Assembly (NCBI RefSeq): GCF_030035675.1
Contig: NC_084482.1
Coordinates: 217,643,943-217,707,942 of the forward strand
Reading direction: 5' to 3'
DNA length: 64,000 bases
Origin: Rhineura floridana
Taxonomy: Eukaryota; Chordata; Lepidosauria; Squamata; Rhineuridae
Notes under the pieces: model-generated
Databases searched by the model: none
Seen by the model: the letters and a program-made list of their open reading frames with translations, nothing else
What the model was told of the DNA's origin: nothing
Position numbers and translations under genes: made by a program
Shown here: in pieces, positions 32,284 through 44,337 of the stretch
How positions within the stretch are numbered: position 1 is the stretch's first letter
Layout: each line of letters opens with the position of its first letter

Positions 32284-32838
32284 ACCACCAGACTTTTGGG
32301 GGGGCTCTTGGCACAGTGCCAGTAATATCTTCCCAACATTTTCCCCAGCCATGGAGTGGTGGCTGCCATTTGCTTTTGTCAGCGGCATTGCTCACTGCCC
32401 TTCCCCAAGCCCCTGGAAGGACTTCACTGATGGACAGGGCCATAACCCTTTGAAAGGAAGCCAAGCTCAGTTCCCATCTATGATGCCCAACAACCATCTA
32501 AAGTTACCCAAAATGCAACATTCTGGCCCACAGGCTTATGAAATCTACAGGGAGGGAGCATCTGGGGGCCTGACAGGGTGTAAGGCGGTTAGCTATGCAG
32601 TCGGGTTGGGCCAGTGAGGGGCCCTTCCAGCTGCTGGGATTCTTGGCCAGTGCCCAACCTGGCTGACTGCCACAGCAGATGATAATTATTCATCTACAGT
32701 TTTAAATCCTCCAAATGAAGGCAGAGTGAACACGTACTTTTTACAGTTTAACTTTTGTTCTTGTCTCCTGATCTTTCATTTTCTTTCCCTTCTACTGTTT
32801 TTGTCTTTTTCTCTCTCCCCCCAAACCCCTCCTGTTTC
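32284..32838. other. Unassigned stretch
   Basis: No gene or repeat recognised. It includes a CT-rich run (32790-32830) at the edge of the 311-bp repeat. Confidence 0.4.
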
Positions 32839-33149
32839 TCTCTCACACACATTTCTTCCTGGCAGCTTCTTCGTTTTTACCTGATTTGACGTCCCAGAAA
32901 AAGGCAGCTCCGGGCCGACTTGCTGATCCTGTCAGAGCGGTTTAAACCCTTTGCATCCGTCACCAATGTTTTTATGGATTTTTGTTTTTATAGCATTTCT
33001 CACACTACCATTTTCCCTGAGGGGAATGACGAGTAATATAATGTAAGCCTAATATATGTATTTTAAAATTACTTTGGAAGGCTGCAATTTTAACAGGGTC
33101 AAAAGTCACTTGGAGACCTTTGGGTAGCAAGCAACGAAAAACAATGATG
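32839..33149 (+). repeat. 311-bp direct repeat, left copy
   Basis: Identical to 38205-38515 except for three substitutions noticed. It directly precedes copy 2 of the 5-kb block. The sequence is unique-looking otherwise. Confidence 0.95.
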
Positions 33150-36100
33150 CTGTCCCTCCAGTGTATTTCTGAATACCAGTCACTGGGACTTTATTTATTT
33201 ATTTAAAATATTTCTATCCCGCCTTTCTACCCTATAATAGGGCACTCAGGGCGGCTTACAATAAAATCGCTCACATACATAATAAAATTGTACACAATAA
33301 AAAACACAAAAACATTAAATTAAAATATATAATGTGCAATTAGAGTGAGAGTTTTGAAAGCAGCAAACAGAACTTCACGGAGTGGTACTGAAAGGACTTA
33401 CAACGTAAAAATTAAAATAAAAAGCGTAAAAGCAGTCTCAGGCTCTCCCATCGGACTTCCAGGTGGGGAGAGTTGTGCTCAAGGCATGCTTCTGGGCTTC
33501 CGCTCGGGGCATCTGGTTGGCCACTGCAAGACCACAGCGCTGGCCTGTGATGGGCCATTGGCTTGATCCAGCCGCAGGGCTCTTCTTGGGCACTCCAAAT
33601 CAAGCTTGCCCTTCCTGGCCTTGCATCTTCCTCCCATCTCCAGGTCTCCCCTGACCCTAATGAACTTTGCACTCATCCATTCCCTTGAAATGGAGAAAGG
33701 GCACTGAGGCCAGAGCATTGGGGAGATCCTTAGATCTGATGCACAGATTCCTCACCCCCTTCTTTTTCTGCCCTGCTTTTAATAACATAGGAGGTTGCCG
33801 TGTATTGAGCTGCAACATGGGCACATCTAGTCCGTATTGTCTACACAATTCTGAACTGGATAGACTTAATAGTCTGACTTGGTATAAGGTAGAGTTTCCA
33901 TATTCCAGTCCCACAAATCCAGGCAGGCTAATTTTCATATTATGCAAATTATGTGTGTTACGCACATTATTTGCATATTAATATTTGGATTGTCCAGTTG
34001 TTTTGTTTTTGTGCCTAGTAATTACCACCAAAAACTGGGGAAAGATGTAAGAAAACTTTTTTTTTAAAAAACTTACCTTTTCAGCCTCTAGTTTCCAACA
34101 CTATGGAATATTGATTGATTGATTAAGAGAATTTATATCCTGCCCTTCCGCTGTTAAAAACAGAGCTCATGGCAGCATACAAATATAATAAAAACAATAA
34201 AAATACACAATCAATATAAAAACATAATAAAAACACAAACTAGAAACAAACAAAATAAGTCCAGGCAGCAGTATAAAAATCCAGCTAAAACAAAAATGTT
34301 GGCGCTTTGGAACATAAACACAACATATGTCCCCAAACCACACTGACTTTTTGTTGATTAAACTTTATATTTTCTGAACACTCCTGTTAGAACAGCTAGG
34401 CACAGTAATGTACACAGCGTGCTTAGCTAGTTATAAGTCTTTCTAGTTTAACCTTCTTGACTAGGTCCTTCATCAACTTTTTATTTTTTGCTGTATCAGT
34501 CATGCATGGTTGAGGATGACACACCATGTAGTATTGCTGGCATTTTAATGATATAAAAGTCACAACAACTGAAGTCACCGAAGTTGTACTGCAAAAGAAG
34601 TATAGATCGCACTGTATGTACTTGCAACCTATTTCGTTCTTCTGTCCATTGAGCATTCATAAGTGCAAATCCTTTCAACATTAGCAGTCGTACTGGGGAT
34701 AGCAAATGCAGAGCTTGGAAAAGTTACTTTTTTTGAACTACAACCCCCATCAGCCCAATCCAGTGGCCATGCTGGCTGGGGCTGATGGGAGTTGTAGTTT
34801 TAAAAAGTAACTTTTCCAAGCTCTGAAAATAACACTAATAATATTTGTAGGAATTCATTGGATTGTTCTGAACTAACCCATAAGCTGAAGAACCATCCAT
34901 TTTTTATGTGCCGTTAATTGGTTTCCATTCTCAAGATTGATTTCTAAGTGACCTCTCAAAACAACATACTGGTTAATGAAAATAGTATCATCAATTGCTA
35001 TATTAGTTCTCTCAGACAGAAGTTCACAGGTTTTCTCTATATCTTCCCAATTTGGAACTGTGCTCAGAGTCATCCATGAAAAATGTTCTGTTATATTATG
35101 AAAGCAGGCAGTCCATGTGTCCAAGTAATTACTACAGTTTTCATAGAACAGGTTTACTTCTGTCTTAAACTCATCTGTGTATACCTTAGATTCATCTGAG
35201 TTCCCTAAAGTTTGTTTACCTTAAGGCCCAAAAAAGAACGATTCTTTCTCTCTTGCAGATTAGAACAGTGGCTACTTCAACCACTGATCTTTCTCACTCC
35301 TCAGTATGCCTTTCTGGAATAGACTAATTTGAGAGTGCATAAACCCTGAGTGTATAAAAGTCCTTGATAACTTTAGGACATTTCTTTTGAGACAGGAAGT
35401 AGGATTTAAGTCCTTCAAACATTAGCAAAACGCTTTCTATAGCTGGAAAGAGAGTCAACCATCTAGTTTGAGCATGGCTTAAAAGATCATGGTATGTAAT
35501 ATTTACAAATTCACAAAGCAGAGCTTTGCTTAACTCAAATTTCCTTCTCCCTTTGATCAACCACATCTACACAGGTTCCACCTCCCTACTCAAAATGAAA
35601 CTGGGCCTGGAAGGGTGCAACAACCCCACACATAACCTTGCTAACTGGATTACCAATGCCAGGATGTCTGTCTTATCAACTACTCTTCTACTCCTCCCTG
35701 CCTCCTCCCTGGGCATCATGAAAGACCCAGTCCTGGGCTCAGAACGAAAACAAATATCTGGTCCTCTTCAAAGTACTGATAAGCCTCTTGTTTTAATTAA
35801 AATAATAATTATAAAATCTTGCTCTTATCATTAATGGGAGTTAATTATCTTGCACAGGGCCGGTTCTAAAGGGTGGCCAGGTGGGGCACTGGCCCGAGGG
35901 CCCCTGGAGCTACAGGGGGCCCTCCACTCTCCTTCTGCGATCAGCTATCCCCCCGCTTTACCTACCTTCCCATTGTTTTTTGCAGCTTTCAGATTTGCCA
36001 TCAATCAAGATGGCGGCTGAGGTTTCCTTAAGGGGCTGAAGCCTCTGCCGCCATCTTGGCTGATGGCACATATGCATGCTACACACTGCACTTCTGAATT

Positions 36101-38204
36101 TGCCACTATACTACTGACCAGGAGGAACCAAGCCTTAAGGGGAACACCTTGTCAACACAGGTTTGGCAGAAGCCATCCCTCCTTGCTTTTTAGATGTTTC
36201 CTAAAAACTATATTATTTAGACATGACTTTCAAAGCTGAGATTTTTTGCCAACCACTGATGTGTCTGATGCTTTATATTTTTATTGTTTTTATTGACATT
36301 TAAGTCTGTATCCTGCCTTGTGGTATTTTAGATGAAAGTGATAAATATTTCTAAATAAATGAGAATTTTGGTCAAGCTGGTCGATTACAACTTTATAACT
36401 TCATCAAGAGGTCAATGAACGCAGAGGTTTGGGAATCCCTGGTGTTGACATTAATCAGCTTGATGGATTCAGTAGAAGACATGTTCTTCTGTTCCTCAGA
36501 AGAACTCCTGGACTGTGTCAGTCCAGAATGTATGTTTGCAAAGATGTGTTAGTCATATCCACGCTTCACATTTTTAGATGCGATGAGGCACCGGAAATGT
36601 ATGCAACGATTGTCATGATTTGCAGGACTGGATTACTTCAGAGCGCTTTATGTGGGGCTTCCCTTGGGCTGAGCAATGTTGGCCAAGGTATTTGCTATTG
36701 CAACAGGCTTGTTAATGGATTGCTAGCAGTTAGTACTGCTAATAGTCAAAAGGCATTGATGTGTGCCCAGGTGACACAAGGAAGAGGGGGTTTTTTGGGA
36801 GGGGGACTTTGTAGTTTTATTTGGCTCAGGCAAGAGATTTTAATCCCAAGCAAAAATAAATCGTTATCTCTTCTTAGAGTCATTTCAAAAGAGTTGTGCC
36901 CCTTTTCTACAACTGGAACATGATATTATCTCTCAACGCGGGCCAAAATAAATGCTATTAAGTAACATATGTCCTGTACAAACTGAATGCGAGAAGGGAG
37001 GGGGGATCATCTCTCTGAAGTGAATCACCTCAGCAGCATGATCGTCTCTTTGCTTCTCTTTTGGGGAAGGGACACAGCTCAATAGTAGAGATCTCCTTTG
37101 CATGCGGAAGATCCCAGTTTTAATCCACGGCATCGCCGAGTAGGGCTGGGACTGCCCACTGTCTTGAAACCTTTGAGAGCGGCTGCCAGTCAGTGCAGGC
37201 AACACTGAGCTAGATGGACCAATGTTCTGACTCAGTATAAGGCAGCTTCCTGGGTTCCTACTTAAGCAGACAGCCATAGCTTAGTCTTTGAGCGACTGCT
37301 TTGCATGCAGACTGTCCCGGGTTCAATCACCGACATCTCTAGGCAGGGCTGGAAATGTTCCCGGACTGAAATTCTCAAAATAGCCTCCCTGTTTGGCCTG
37401 CCCACCCTACACCTGAAGTCATGCATGGTTGGCAACTGTGAGAACAGGATGCTGGACTAGATGGGCCACTTGCCTGATCCAGCAGGCTCTTCTTATGTTC
37501 TTATTGAAGTTCATGAACATGACAAACGTAGGTCGATTAATTTCAGTGGGCCTACTCTGAGTAGAACAAGCAGTAGATATAACCCAAAGGGCCTACTCTG
37601 GGTGGAATGTACACTGGTTAGTGTGCAGTAGACTTCTAAGCTATTTCCAAAATATAGGGTACAATCTCATGAAGCACGATGCCTCTCCTTCCATCAGCAT
37701 GAGGGTTCTCCTTGCACAACAGACTGTTTCCCCTCTCTCCTCACACTGCATGCCTTCTAAATCCGTTTTAGGGGTTCCTGCAACCATCTGGATAAGGTTT
37801 GGGAAGGGTGCAAGGCACACATGGGTGGGGAAAGAGAGGGGGTGAAAGTCCCATTGTGCAAATGGAAGTCTTTGCACTGAAAAGACCCAGTAGTTGAATA
37901 GCACCTATAGAAGATCAATTATAGAATGTCTGATGTTATATCTAGGGATGGAAAATTCTCTCAATTCCTGTCCTCTCCATTTCTCCTTTTCCCAGTCTGA
38001 AATTCAGTTCTCCACATTTTTGCAGCAATTTGTGATTTTTTTTTTAAAAAAATCTCATGAAAAATTTCCAGCATTTAATGAGAATTTCTCCTAATAAACA
38101 CATTTTTGTAGGCAATTTTGACTAATGTATATATTGTTGCAAGCAATTTCTAGTCATATAATGTGTTATGTTATTTTCACTCATTTGTTGTTTGTTGTTA
38201 TGTG
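33147..38204 (+). repeat. Duplicated block, copy 2 (5058 bp)
   Basis: Copy of 24782-29837 in the same order. L2 tail from 33190, CR1 end 33443-33590, DNA element 33889-34400, hAT relic 34407-35567 (-), family A MITE 34709-34825, family C element 35853-36117, L2 tail 36137-36365, tRNA-SINEs 37062-37260 and 37270-37362, CR1 end 37367-37512, YAGGGATGG element from 37943. Three bases (ATG) at its left edge are shared with the end of the 311-bp repeat. Confidence 0.95.
34407..35567 (-). mobile_element. hAT transposase relic, copy 2
   Basis: The same relic as in copy 1, with an additional 2-bp loss near 34890 that changes the frame after NQLTAHKKWM. Both copies share the inner MITE and the same upstream fragments, so decay mostly predates the duplication. 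Confidence 0.75.
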
Positions 38205-38515
38205 TCTCTCACACACATTTCTTCCTGGCAGCTTCTTTGTTTTTACCTGATTTGACGCCCCAGAAAAAGGCAGCTCCGGGCCGACTTGCTGATCCTGTCA
38301 GAGCGGTTTAAACCCTTTGCATCTGTCACCAATGTTTTTATGGATTTTTGTTTTTATAGCATTTCTCACACTACCATTTTCCCTGAGGGGAATGACGAGT
38401 AATATAATGTAAGCCTAATATATGTATTTTAAAATTACTTTGGAAGGCTGCAATTTTAACAGGGTCAAAAGTCACTTGGAGACCTTTGGGTAGCAAGCAA
38501 CGAAAAACAATGATG
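38205..38515 (+). repeat. 311-bp direct repeat, right copy
   Basis: Right-hand partner of 32839-33149. After its final GATG the sequence continues into 'ataatagcaataatccag', taken to be the original flank. 38516-38790 holds nothing recognisable. Confidence 0.95.
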
Positions 38516-38789
38516 ATAATAGCAATAATCCAGTACCCATTTCCCTGTTAAACGCAGTGAGACTTACCTGAATATTCTGAGTAGGCACAGATCAAATTGC
38601 AGTATAAGTGTTCAAGAGCTTATTTAGATGAAATGCAATTAATTCAAGTCTAACAAACTCCATATTAAGGCAATACCTGTCCTAGGCCAACCTAAAATGT
38701 TCCCAAGCAGTGTGCAAGGTTTTGCGGTTCACCAGAACTCTTCATTAGGCTGGAAACAGTAAATAAAGCAAGGGCGGGGGGAGAGAAAA

Positions 38790-39167
38790 TGTTGGCCATT
38801 GATGAGGTACGCCTGGCACCAACATTATTATCTTTTCGGTGCCAGGTAAAAACCTTCCTCTTCTCCCAGGCATTTTAATATTTTAATATTTTAATACCTT
38901 TAATATTTAATATTGTAATTTTAACACCTTAACATCTTCACATCCTAATATCTTAACTAATTTAATTTTAATATTTATTATCTTGTACTGAGTTTTTTAG
39001 TTACTTCTGTGTTTATGTTTGATTTATGATATAATGAATCTATTTTAAAGTTGTTTAACATATGGTTTTAATTATATATTGATTGTTTGTCTGTTGTGCA
39101 CCGCCCAGAGAGCTTCGGCTATGGGGCGGTATATAAATTTAATTAATAAAATAAATAAATAAATAAT
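38790..39167 (+). repeat. L2 LINE 3' end
   Basis: A long L2 3' untranslated region ending 'caccgcccagagagcttcgg', 'tatggggcggtatataaatt' and (AAAT)n. This is the best-preserved L2 tail in the window. Confidence 0.75.
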
Positions 39168-39587
39168 AAAGCCATTGGTCCTGTTGGTGGTCCAGGGCAT
39201 ACGTGATTAGTGCTGCAATTTTATATCAAGCACTGATTTAAAATAGTGCAAGTGCAGACATGAATGCAGAAATATTTAGCCAAAGCTGGTCTAGCATGAC
39301 AGCCACAGGTGCCCTAAACAAGAGGTGTCCATTGGGAGCAAATATAGAAAGTCCCTTTTGGGCATTTGAGAAACCTTATCGTCAAGGGCAGAATAATTTG
39401 GAGCAAAAGCCAAGATCCGCAAAAGTAGGTTTGTTCCTTATCAGGAGCCCATCCTAGAGTCCCTCAGAAATACCTCTGGAAATGTCTCTTAGCTGCATTC
39501 ATGCCTCACAGTTTTGGAGCTGAAGACGCCCCAGAAATGTTTTTTCTACTTGTCATGATTTGTGCAATCTGAAAGTGTCTCCAGATC

Positions 39588-39700
39588 AGCTTTTACCAAC
39601 CTGGTGCACTCCAGGCATTTTGGACAACAACTCCCATCAGCCCAGTAGAGTTGTAGCCCGAAACATCTGGAGGGCACCAGGTTGGCAAAAGCTGGTGAAC
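39588..39700. mobile_element. Palindromic MITE, family B-like
   Basis: Arms TTTTACCAACCTGGTGC and the inverse of GCACCAGGTTGGCAAAA surround ACAACTCCCATCAGCCC and GAGTTGTAGCCC. 39700-40235 otherwise shows nothing. Confidence 0.7.
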
Positions 39701-40237
39701 TGATCTCAAATACACCCTTCTCAGCCCCACAGAACCTGCAAATTCTCATCTTCACAGTTTGAAGCAGTTAAAAACACAAGCAAACTAAAATAGACATATT
39801 TCTTTCCGACAAATACCAGAAAAGGGAGATGAAGCCATCAAGTGTTGCGGCATGTGCCTGACGGCCCTCACTTGCAACGATGCCAAATCCAAACCAACTG
39901 GACTTTGGGACTTCTTGTGGTTTCCCCCCCTAAATTGCAGCAGTTGTGAAAGTGTCTTTAAAGTGTCTTTAAAGTGTCTGTGCTGGCCGTGTTGACTGTG
40001 CATCCTCTGGATTTTTTGTAACTGACTGGTATTCTCCGCCCCTGCAGAATAAACTACCTTGAGCCCTGACGGTACTGGGAAGTGTGACTCTATCCTCTGA
40101 ATGTCTCTTTCTCTCTCCCCCCCCCCCAAATCTCCTGCTTTTCTCTTTCTGGATCTGCATCCATCTTTGCTGTGCCCTCTCAGACCACCTCCACTGGCTG
40201 GCTGAAGTTCTTAAGTGAACTCTGTGGTCAAGTGGAA

Positions 40238-40405
40238 GGGCCGTAGCTCAGTGGTGGAGAATCTGCTTTGCAAGCAGGATGTCCCAGGTTCAATCCCTGC
40301 CATCTCCAGGCAGGAGAGGGAGAGAACTCCTTCCTGAAATCTTGAAGAGCTGCTGCCAGTCTGTGTAAACCCTACTGAGCCAGATGAACCAAGGATCTGA
40401 CTCAA
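40238..40405 (+). mobile_element. tRNA-derived squamate SINE
   Basis: Well-preserved head: A box TAGCTCAGTGGTGGAGAATC and B box GGTTCAATCCCTGCC. The body is 'ctgccagtctgtgtaaaccc'. Confidence 0.85.
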
Positions 40406-40419
40406 CTTCCAAAGATGAC

Positions 40420-40720
40420 GATGATGAATATCATTTATGAATCGCTTTCCATCAGGCATCCCAAAGTGGGTTATAATATAATAGCATACATAAAACAGTA
40501 TCACATGCTTCAGAAACCACAAATCATCAATCTTGGCCAAAAAAAAGGGGAGCAATTAGGTGCAAAACATTTCAACACTGACGGCCACATCTTGTTGGAC
40601 TTTTTCTATTAACAGCTTTAGAGATGCCAACAGATCCAGCAGCATTGACTGAGAGGGAGAACGCCCTGGGCTCCTGCTGGGAGGAAGGGCAGGCTATAAA
40701 TCAAATAATAAATAAATAAA
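40420..40720. repeat. L2-type tail fragments
   Basis: A minus-strand piece near 40430-40500 (tcccaaagtgggttataata) and a plus-strand tail at 40672-40718 (gggaggaagggcaggctata, then AAAT units). No coding part. 40720-41250 otherwise shows nothing recognisable. Confidence 0.5.
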
Positions 40721-41249
40721 CTTTGGGATATACTCCCTGGACACTTTGGCACCACATGGCCTGAACCTGGAGTACCAGAACTACTTAGCTTCTGCAAACA
40801 AAGCCCCTCTGAACATTCCATCCTCAAACCTCTCTAAGTGCCACTTTGGTAACAGCATTTGTATCTTAGCAGCTGATGAAGGCGGAAGCTGAAACCTTTT
40901 AGTAGAACAATCAAAACCTCTGTTTTGTTAATCGCAGTTACATATGAAAGCAACAAACAAAACTTCACCTAGGCTTGCTCTGGATCCCTATAAGGATGCC
41001 GTTAATCACCTAAAAATACATGCACGTAAAAATGCATTTTAAATACTTGAGACACTACTACCCAGTGAAAGCCTTATTTCTCTAATACATGCAATAATAA
41101 ACACAATGAGAAAAAAATAATAAAAAATGAGAAATAATAAACACAATGAGGAAAAAAAGATACAAAGGTGAAAATAAAATAGAGGGTTGAATATTGCCAT
41201 CGATGCATTGTATTCCAGCGATTCCTGATGGTGCAGCACTCGCCACAAA

Positions 41250-41400
41250 AGAGTTTTAGACAAGTTCATGGAGGATTAATGGCTACTAGCCATGAGCTCA
41301 TAATGGCTGTGTTCCACCTCCACTGTTAGAGGCAACAGTGCTCTTCATATGGCCTTATGGGCTGCAACTCTTGCCATGGAGAAGGCTGATTTAGGATGTA
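41250..41400 (+). mobile_element. CR1 LINE fragment
   Basis: 'tagacaagttcatggaggat', 'aatggctactagccatgagc' and 'cataatggctgtgttccacc' match the CR1 end of coding and start of the 3' untranslated region. Confidence 0.65.
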
Positions 41401-41572
41401 GGAAGCTTGCACACCTTGGCCAGTTAGCTTTCCCCCTAATTATGTTACCTCTTGCACCCAAAACTTCCATTTTTGTCTGTGTAATTTAAGCCCAGGTGCT
41501 CTGGCTCCTTCTAGTGCTTTTTCAAGTCTCATGTTGTGTTCTTCAGTGTTTTCCCCCCTGTGTCAGTATGAG

Positions 41573-41805
41573 AGCCAGTGTGGTGTAGTGGGTAAGATGT
41601 TGGACTACGACCTGGGACACCAGGGTTCAAATCCCCAGACAGCCATGAAGCTCACTGGGTGACCTTGGGCCAGTCACTGCCTCTCAGCCTCAGAGGAAAG
41701 CAATGGTGAAACCACCTCTGAATACCACTTACCATGAAAATCCTATTCATAGGGTCGCCATAAGTCGGAATCGACTTGGAGGCAGTCCATTTCCATTTTC
41801 ATCAT
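41573..41805 (+). mobile_element. Sauria-type SINE
   Basis: tRNA-like head (gtggtgtagtgggtaagatg; B box GGGTTCAAATCCCC), core 'gaccttgggccagtcactgc', and tail 'cataagtcggaatcgacttg' shared with Bov-B LINEs. Full length. Confidence 0.8.
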
Positions 41806-42191
41806 TATGTCATCAATATACACCACAGTTCCTTCGAGTCCTTCAAATATTTGTTGAACTTTTATGTGAAATACTTCGCCAGCACAACATATGCTGGATG
41901 GAATTCCCTTAAAGCAGTACCTTCCATAGGGTATGTGAACTGGGTCTGGCAACTGTCATATCCCCTTGTAGGAATGGGGAAATGTTCTCTTTTCATCTAT
42001 TTGTTCAGACATTTGGTATCCAGGCATAATCTCAGAGAGATTATCCTTTCCTCCCACACTTACTTCAAGAATGCACCCAGGGAGTTGCTCATCTACTTTT
42101 TCAACAATATCCAGTTCAATCAGCCTGCCCAGCTGCTCTTCAGTCTTTTCCTTAAAGCTACAGGCAAGTATCTTTGAGCATGAATGGTGGG

Positions 42192-42307
42192 CAGAGCTTG
42201 GAAAAGTTACTTTTTTGAACTACAACTCCCATCAGCCCAGTCCAGTGACCATGTTGGCTGGGGCTGATGGGAGTTGTAGTTCAAAAAAGTAACTTTTCCA
42301 AGCTCTG
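42192..42307. mobile_element. Palindromic hAT-type MITE, family A
   Basis: A 116-bp palindrome with CAGAGCTTGG termini and perfect 8-bp target duplication ATGGTGGG (42184-42191 and 42308-42315). Confidence 0.9.
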
Positions 42308-42422
42308 ATGGTGGGTATATTGGATTCCAACACAATTCCAGCCATATTTGGTGTGGAGTGGATAGCGTTCTCATGCTTTCATAAACATCAAGGGTTGTCT
42401 CCAAGGCTAGTCCTACTCACAG

Positions 42423-42845
42423 TTGTTGTTGTTATGTGCCTTCAAGTCGATTACAACTTATTACTATTATTTTATTTTATTATTTATTAGACTTTTATAC
42501 CGCCTGACTAGCAATAGCTCTCTGGGCAGTGAACACAGAGACCCTGTGAATTAGTGACCTCCAAGAGCATCTGTCATGAACCGCCCTGTTCAGATCTTGT
42601 AAGTTCAGGTCTGTGGCTTCCTTTATGGAATTAATCCATCTCTTGTTTGGCCTTCTTTTTCTACTCCTTTCTGTCTTTCCCAGCATTATTGTCTTTTCTA
42701 GTGAATCATGTCTTCTCATGATGTGAGAATCATACTTTAGATAACCTCAGTTTCATCATTTTAGCTTCTAGTGACAGTTCTGGTTTAATTTGTTCTAACA
42801 TCCAGTTATTTGTATTTTCACAGTCCATGGTATGGGACTCACAGT
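42423..42845 (-). mobile_element. Bov-B LINE 3' fragment with L2 tail inserted
   Basis: The Bov-B 3' end (aagtcgattacaacttat) is interrupted at about 42460-42535 by a minus-strand L2 tail (tttataccgcctgactagca). Coding remnants follow: INSIKEATDLNLQDLNRAV, MRRHDSLEKTIMLGKTE. Confidence 0.8.
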
Positions 42846-42874
42846 AGTCCCACTGAAATTAAGGGACGTGACTA

Positions 42875-43135
42875 ACATTTATTTATTTATTTATTTATTT
42901 ATTCATTCATTCATTCATTCTGTTTATGCCCCAGTATTCCTCCAAGAAGCTCAAGGTGTTGTACAGACATGGCTGTCCCCTTCCTGATTTTATCCTCACA
43001 GCAGCCCTGTGAGGTAGGTTAGCCTGAGGGGCAGTGAATGGTCCAAGGTCACCCAGTGAGATTCATGGCCAAGTGGGGATTTGAACCTTGGTCTTTCAGG
43101 TCCCAATCCAACACTCTAACCACTACAGGTCTACC
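42875..43135 (-). mobile_element. MIR-like tRNA/L2 SINE
   Basis: Starts with (ATTT)n/(ATTC)n at the tail, then 'cagcagccctgtgaggtagg', core 'ggtcacccagtgag' and head with B box GGTTCAAATCCCC on the minus strand. Confidence 0.75.
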
Positions 43136-43476
43136 CTGAGATGATTAGTACTGGATACAACCCCAAGAAATCCATCCCCTATCATGCCTGAAACCTCCCC
43201 CCCTCCTATGGGGTTCACCCTCTTAATCAGGTTTTTAACCCTATACATGTTTTTAACCCTAGGATGGGCTCTAGCGACATTGGCACTGTTACACATGGCA
43301 CATATGTGGCTTTGTCCTTGTGGTTTCTTACTAATTCGCTCATGCCCTTGGTTGGAATGGACCCCCCATTATAACCCCTTGGGTTAAATGAGGGCAGAGC
43401 ATGACTTTCATTTTATTAAGAATGGGTTCAGGTATAATGTTAACTTGTGCCTGTGCATCTAACTGATATGTTAAAC

Positions 43477-43613
43477 AGCCTTTCCCAACATTTGGATCCC
43501 CAGATATTGCTGAACTACAACTCCCATCAGCCCCAGCCAGCATGGCTAATTGTCTGGAATGATGGGAATTGTAGCCCAGTAACATCTGGGGACCCAAAGG
43601 TCAGGAAAAGCTG
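43477..43613. mobile_element. Palindromic MITE, family B
   Basis: Ends CAGCCTTTCCCAACATTTGG and the inverse of CCAAAGGTCAGGAAAAGCTG; core AACTACAACTCCCATCAGCC. The best complete copy of this family. Flanks ATGTTAAA and TGTTACCA do not match exactly. Confidence 0.75.
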
Positions 43614-43654
43614 TGTTACCATAAATCCCTCTAGGATGCACACTTTAACGTGGT

Positions 43655-44337
43655 GAGGGGTTTTGAGAGTATTGAAGAAGCTGAGAGCAATGCCATCAGG
43701 AGTCTAGACCAAGAGACTAGATTCCAATCAGGGGCACCCAAGCCAGAAAGGTCAAAGCTGAGACACCAGACTAAGATGCATCCAAACTCAGAGGAAGGCA
43801 ATGGTAAACCACCAACGAATACCTCTTACCATGAAAACCCTATGAACAGAGTATCCAAAATGCTGGATAGTGCTGGAAGATGAGACCCCCAGGTCAGAAG
43901 GCACTCACCGAGCTACTGGGGAAGAACAAAGGACAAGTACGAGTAGTGCTGTGACTAATGACGCAGCTGGGTCAAAGCCGAAAGGAAGCCCAGAGGCTGA
44001 TGCGCACAGATGCAAAAGGAGAGTCTGGAGTTATACGATGCACACAATAAACCAGAACCATCATTAGAAGTTAAAATAATGAAACTGAGGTTCTCATAAC
44101 TTTGGACACATAATGAGAAGACATGAGTCACTAGAAAAGATAATAATGCTGGGGAAAACGGAAGGGAGTAGAAAAAGAGGAAGGCCAAACAAGAGATGGA
44201 TTGATTCCATAAAGGAAGCCACAGACCTGAACTTACAAGATCTGAACAGGGTGGTTTATAGCAGATACTGTTGGAGGTCGCTGATTCATAGGGTCGCCAT
44301 AAGTTGTAATCGACTTGAAGGCACATAACAACAACAA
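43655..44337 (+). mobile_element. Bov-B-related element, 3' half coding
   Basis: 44040-44337 encodes MRRHESLEKIIMLGKTEG, GRPNKRWIDSIKEATDLNLQ and ends 'cgacttgaaggcacataaca' plus ACA units. The upstream 43655-44040, with 'aggcaatggtaaaccacc', may be another part of the same element or a SINE body. The assignment of that half is uncertain. Confidence 0.65.

Larger units (their letters stand above)
41806..43650 (-). mobile_element. Gypsy-type LTR element fossil, much interrupted
   Basis: Minus-strand stretches recall Ty3/Gypsy pol: a protease-like piece near 43345-43475 (AQVNIIPEP) and a reverse-transcriptase-like piece near 41806-41950 (IFEGLEGTVVYIDD). No LTRs were found. Between or within them sit a family A MITE (42192), Bov-B (42423), a MIR-like SINE (42875) and a family B MITE (43477). 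It is broken many times and must be old. Confidence 0.55.

Noticed and set aside
32050-32388. 112-codon acidic, proline-rich frame on the minus strand
   Set aside because: It runs across the edge of a probable LTR and has no recognised domain or context. Treated as a chance frame in GC-rich sequence.
33147-38515. A single 5-kb mobile element with 311-bp terminal direct repeats
   Set aside because: The 311-bp repeats are not LTR-like (no TG/CA ends) and copy 1 of the block lacks them. The block is a patchwork of other elements, so duplication with deletion explains it better.
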